Shown here: piece by piece, positions 5,575 through 8,363 of the stretch | How positions within the stretch are numbered: the stretch's first letter is position 1 | How the letters are laid out: each line of letters starts with the position of its first letter | Assembly (NCBI GenBank): GCA_022566435.1 | Contig: JADFIX010000121.1 | Span: forward strand, 1-8,363 | Direction of reading: 5' to 3' | DNA: 8,363 nucleotides | Source: Planctomycetota bacterium | GTDB taxonomy: Bacteria > Planctomycetota > Phycisphaerae > UBA1845 | Program-made: the position numbers and the translations under genes | The notes under the pieces: generated by a model | Databases searched by the model: none | Told to the model about the DNA's origin: nothing | What the model saw: only the letters and a program-made list of their open reading frames with translations

Positions 5575-8363
5575 ATGATCTCGCGCAAGAATCGAATGCG
5601 GAACGCGAATGTTTTGACGACCGGCTGTCTGACGCTGTTCGTCCTGTGCCTCTTCACGGACGGAATCCGAGCGGAGGAACGTAAGTTCGTCGTTATGCTG
5701 GCCCACTCGCCGAAGGCGTTCGACCAAGGTGGTGTTCCCCAGGTTCCTCCGGGTGGCCTGCCTGATTCCGACATCATTCGCAAAGACTATTTCGATCCCG
5801 ATCACAGCCTGGATATCGATTCTTTCGCCGAGTACTGGGAAGAAATCAGCTACGGTGACGTGACGGTGTCTGGCTTCGTGGCTGAGTGGATTTCACTACC
5901 GTGGGCGTTTGAGCCCATGGGTCCGAACGCCACACCGCGCAATTCGCCGGCTGATTACATCGATCTATTTGGAAGCGACAGCGGGTGCGCCAATGCACCC
6001 GCGGGTCTTCCGCCATTATTCTCGTACGGCGCGGGTGAAGTGTTTTGTGATTGCTTCGGGACCCGTGACATCGACCCCGTTGTGACGCGCGACAAGTGCG
6101 GCGCGTTGATCATCATCGACCTGATCGGCGATCCACCCGTTGTTCTAGCGGAACCGGAACGCGGCGTGGGTCTTGTGGATTCGGATGCGGTCGGTATCAA
6201 TGTTTGGACACCCGGCGAGCGTTTTGTGGATGTCGATGACGATCTTCGGTGGGACGGCATCGACGAAAAGAATGACATGATGTGTCATGGTCCCGACGGC
6301 TGTCGGGGTATTTGTAGTGCCATGATCTGCGAGGACAAGAAGGGATACTGCGAAACGGAGGCGGATTGCCTGCCCGGCGTCGGATGCATACGCGGCTCGC
6401 TGCAGCATTGTGATGACGGGTCGGGAACGATTTGCAGCCTCACAAACCCCTGTAGCGGTGGGAGCCGGTGCGTTCTAGCCAACATGCCTTGCCCGGAGCC
6501 AACGTGTGTCGGCGGCCCGCAGAACGGTGAGTTCTGCAATCCGGACAATGGCCATAACGACTGCTTGCCGTCCGGCATATGCGTTAGCGGCAACGCCGAC
6601 ACGTGCACGGGTGGCGAAACCTGCGGCGACGCACGCGGCAGCGGACCGCGTGGATGTGACACGCCGGGCTGCGGTGATTTGTTCATGCCGTGCGTCAACT
6701 TTAACGAATTCGACAATGATGACGATTGCGATAACCCCAATGGGCTCAATCCCCTTACCGCCAGCGGTTGCACGCCGCCCAATTTCCTACCTTGCGTCAC
6801 GGACGAAGACTGCCCGGGTGCCCCAACTCAACGTTGCCTCAGGATTGAGTCATTTGGAGAAGTCGTCAGTATGTGCGATCCGTCCGTCGCGATTCCCTGC
6901 ACAAGCGACGAAGATTGCGCCAACCAATCATGCAATACGGTCGCGGAACTCTGTGCGGTCGAAACACTTTGCTACATTCCTAGAGAGGGTGTCGATATCG
7001 AACTTCCGGATTGTTGTGCGGCGGATTTGGAAACCGATCCGCTGACCCAGTGTGAGGCCGACGGCGGCATCATCCTCTGCTCTCGTTATCCGGAATCGGA
7101 CGGATGCGACTTCCGTCCGGAGGGCATCGTCTGCGGTACCGAACGCCTTTGTTGCGAATTCGATGATGTTGACGAGAGCCAGGGCCTCAGCGTTGTGGAA
7201 CCGTTTGAGGACTTTCTCGTGCGGTGGAGCCCTGAGGGGTTCTCGCCCGGATCGGTCTGGGTACCCTTGGATCGTGACTACATTAAGAACAACTACCCCG
7301 GGGATGTTCCGGCACTGCTGGCTCGGGTCGGCAACGGCTACTACGACCCACCGGACCTCTTTTTCGACCATTTAGACGACGCCGGCGACCCTGAAGGCAC
7401 GAAGATGATGCAGGAAGCGGGCGTCCTCTCACACACTTGGAAGATCCCGAAACCGGGGGTTCGTAGTAGTTATGTCGAAAAAGCTGACGAGCCGACGTGG
7501 TTCGACAAATGGTGGACTGCGCGGTACGGCAGCACGCCGCCGATTTGGCCGGGCGGCGACAACCCAGGAGTGGATAACGGCGTGCGGATGCGGCCGTTCG
7601 ACCCTGCCGCACCGAATCCGGCGATCGTCCTTTCCCCGACGGATCGACGCTGGTTCCGATCCAACCGAGGCGGCTGGAACGGTGCGGGACGGGGTACGCA
7701 AGACGAACGTCAGCTACGGTTCGACTTGGGCGGTAACGAATGGGAAGATGCCGTTCTCCCGGAGGAGGAATTCGGGTACTACGACGGCTGGGTGGAGCAT
7801 GACGACTTGGCCTCATCCAGGTACCACAGTGCGGGCGACAAACGCCTGGGAGAAGTCACATCGCCCACAACGGATACGGTCCTGGGCGTGTATACCGCGA
7901 TCTTTGGCGCGGATCTCGGGCCGCACGATCCGGAACAGCTGAGCCCTACTGGCGATGGCTGGGGCGTCGCGGCAGGTCCCGGTGCGATTAATATCCACGG
8001 GGAGAATGGCTACGATGCGGGCGATGTTTGCCTCGTGGAATGGCTGACATGGCGCCGGGACGGCACGAGTTTCACGAGCACGCGAATGTGGGAACTGGAG
8101 AACGGCGAGTATCACCCCTTCGCCACGCCGGCAGCATTTACGCATAATTACAGACCTACCGGTTTTTGCAACGCGTCTACTCAAGTCGCTTGCCGTGACT
8201 TCGGTGATTGTCCCGTCGGCGAATCGTGCGTCCGGCCCACCACTGCCATCGGGTTCCGGGACTACAACCTGGACGGCATGATCGATCAGGGCGAGGTTCG
8301 ACCTGAACTTTCGGAAAACTACTCGGTCGATTCCAATCCTTTCACCCCCAACAACGGCACGGG
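5575..8363 (+). CDS. Large exported cysteine-rich protein with M6-metallopeptidase-like N-terminus, runs off right edge
   Basis: The frame gives 929 codons without a stop. Residues 1-33 form a signal peptide: basic start, hydrophobic core LTLFVLCLF, cleavage after IRA. Residues about 37-112 (KFVVMLAHSP, then FAEYWEEISYGDVTVSG and WISLPW) resemble the opening of M6/immune inhibitor A-like peptidases, where a 'disYFxExSYGxLxvxG' segment precedes the catalytic core. No HExxH zinc motif appears in the visible 929 residues. Residues 237-527 contain 40 cysteines, many in C-x5-C-x5-C units (C259/265/271, C287/293/299; variants at 407-421 and 442-453), so extensive disulfides and an extracytoplasmic site are likely. 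Residues about 540-860 are rich in Trp, Asp and Gly and unrecognised. C873-x5-C879-x5-C885 follows, then an EF-hand loop D896-Y-N-L-D-G-M-I-D-Q-G-E907. A zinc peptidase whose catalytic part lies beyond the edge is possible, as is a non-catalytic relative. The signal peptide and frame are firm; the family call is moderate. Confidence 0.72.
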   Translation, partial: MISRKNRMRNANVLTTGCLTLFVLCLFTDGIRAEERKFVVMLAHSPKAFDQGGVPQVPPGGLPDSDIIRKDYFDPDHSLDIDSFAEYWEEISYGDVTVSGFVAEWISLPWAFEPMGPNATPRNSPADYIDLFGSDSGCANAPAGLPPLFSYGAGEVFCDCFGTRDIDPVVTRDKCGALIIIDLIGDPPVVLAEPERGVGLVDSDAVGINVWTPGERFVDVDDDLRWDGIDEKNDMMCHGPDGCRGICSAMICEDKKGYCETEADCLPGVGCIRGSLQHCDDGSGTICSLTNPCSGGSRCVLANMPCPEPTCVGGPQNGEFCNPDNGHNDCLPSGICVSGNADTCTGGETCGDARGSGPRGCDTPGCGDLFMPCVNFNEFDNDDDCDNPNGLNPLTASGCTPPNFLPCVTDEDCPGAPTQRCLRIESFGEVVSMCDPSVAIPCTSDEDCANQSCNTVAELCAVETLCYIPREGVDIELPDCCAADLETDPLTQCEADGGIILCSRYPESDGCDFRPEGIVCGTERLCCEFDDVDESQGLSVVEPFEDFLVRWSPEGFSPGSVWVPLDRDYIKNNYPGDVPALLARVGNGYYDPPDLFFDHLDDAGDPEGTKMMQEAGVLSHTWKIPKPGVRSSYVEKADEPTWFDKWWTARYGSTPPIWPGGDNPGVDNGVRMRPFDPAAPNPAIVLSPTDRRWFRSNRGGWNGAGRGTQDERQLRFDLGGNEWEDAVLPEEEFGYYDGWVEHDDLASSRYHSAGDKRLGEVTSPTTDTVLGVYTAIFGADLGPHDPEQLSPTGDGWGVAAGPGAINIHGENGYDAGDVCLVEWLTWRRDGTSFTSTRMWELENGEYHPFATPAAFTHNYRPTGFCNASTQVACRDFGDCPVGESCVRPTTAIGFRDYNLDGMIDQGEVRPELSENYSVDSNPFTPNNGT

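Noticed and set aside
5280..5783. Minus-strand frame of 167 codons
   Set aside because: Overlaps the signal peptide and M6-like segment of the plus-strand gene; product looks like a shadow of G/C-rich sequence.
5575..8363. Frameshift or pseudogene reading of the second large gene
   Set aside because: The frame is open for 929 codons from a credible start to the window edge with consistent composition, so it is simply cut by the window.
1..8363. CRISPR array, insertion sequence, tRNA or rRNA
   Set aside because: No regularly spaced repeats, transposase motifs, terminal inverted repeats with target duplications, or RNA gene signatures were seen; repeated GACGGCGACGG strings come from the calcium-loop codons of the FG-GAP blades.

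Overview
The window looks like chromosomal DNA from a Gram-negative-type bacterium of moderately high G+C. My best guess is a planctomycete (Planctomycetota, perhaps near Phycisphaerae). This rests on three things: the style of the MurD fragment, a lipoprotein whose mature end runs straight into an Asn/Gly/Asp/Thr-rich linker, and very large secreted proteins with FG-GAP blades and cysteine clusters of the C-x5-C-x5-C kind. The assignment is an inference from protein style; there is no rRNA or other marker here.

Layout. Positions 1-447 (minus strand) hold the N-terminal 149 codons of a MurD-type peptidoglycan ligase that runs off the left edge. A divergent intergenic region follows (448-909), with a plausible promoter core on each strand, two small hairpins and a Shine-Dalgarno site. 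Positions 910-5091 (plus) encode a 1393-residue predicted lipoprotein: lipobox, asparagine-rich linker, about four Ig-like beta-sandwich segments, then seven FG-GAP/integrin-alpha-like blades with calcium-binding D-x-D-G-D-G loops. A 483-base intergenic region (5092-5574) holds a hairpin around the stop codon, a weak terminator candidate, a second promoter and a long structured leader. From 5575 to the right edge (plus, 929 codons, open) lies a second exported protein. It begins with a signal peptide and a segment resembling the start of M6 (immune inhibitor A-like) metallopeptidases, then enters a 291-residue region with 40 cysteines, a Trp/Asp-rich region, another cysteine triplet and an EF-hand loop.

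How they may work together. MurD is cytoplasmic housekeeping and is divergent from the rest. The two large plus-strand genes look like separately promoted genes for cell-surface or secreted proteins. Both are exported and calcium-binding by motif, and both carry the same C-x5-C-x5-C cysteine unit, so a shared extracellular role such as adhesion or substrate binding with possible proteolysis is reasonable but unproven. I see no mobile element, CRISPR array, tRNA, rRNA or recognised defence system.
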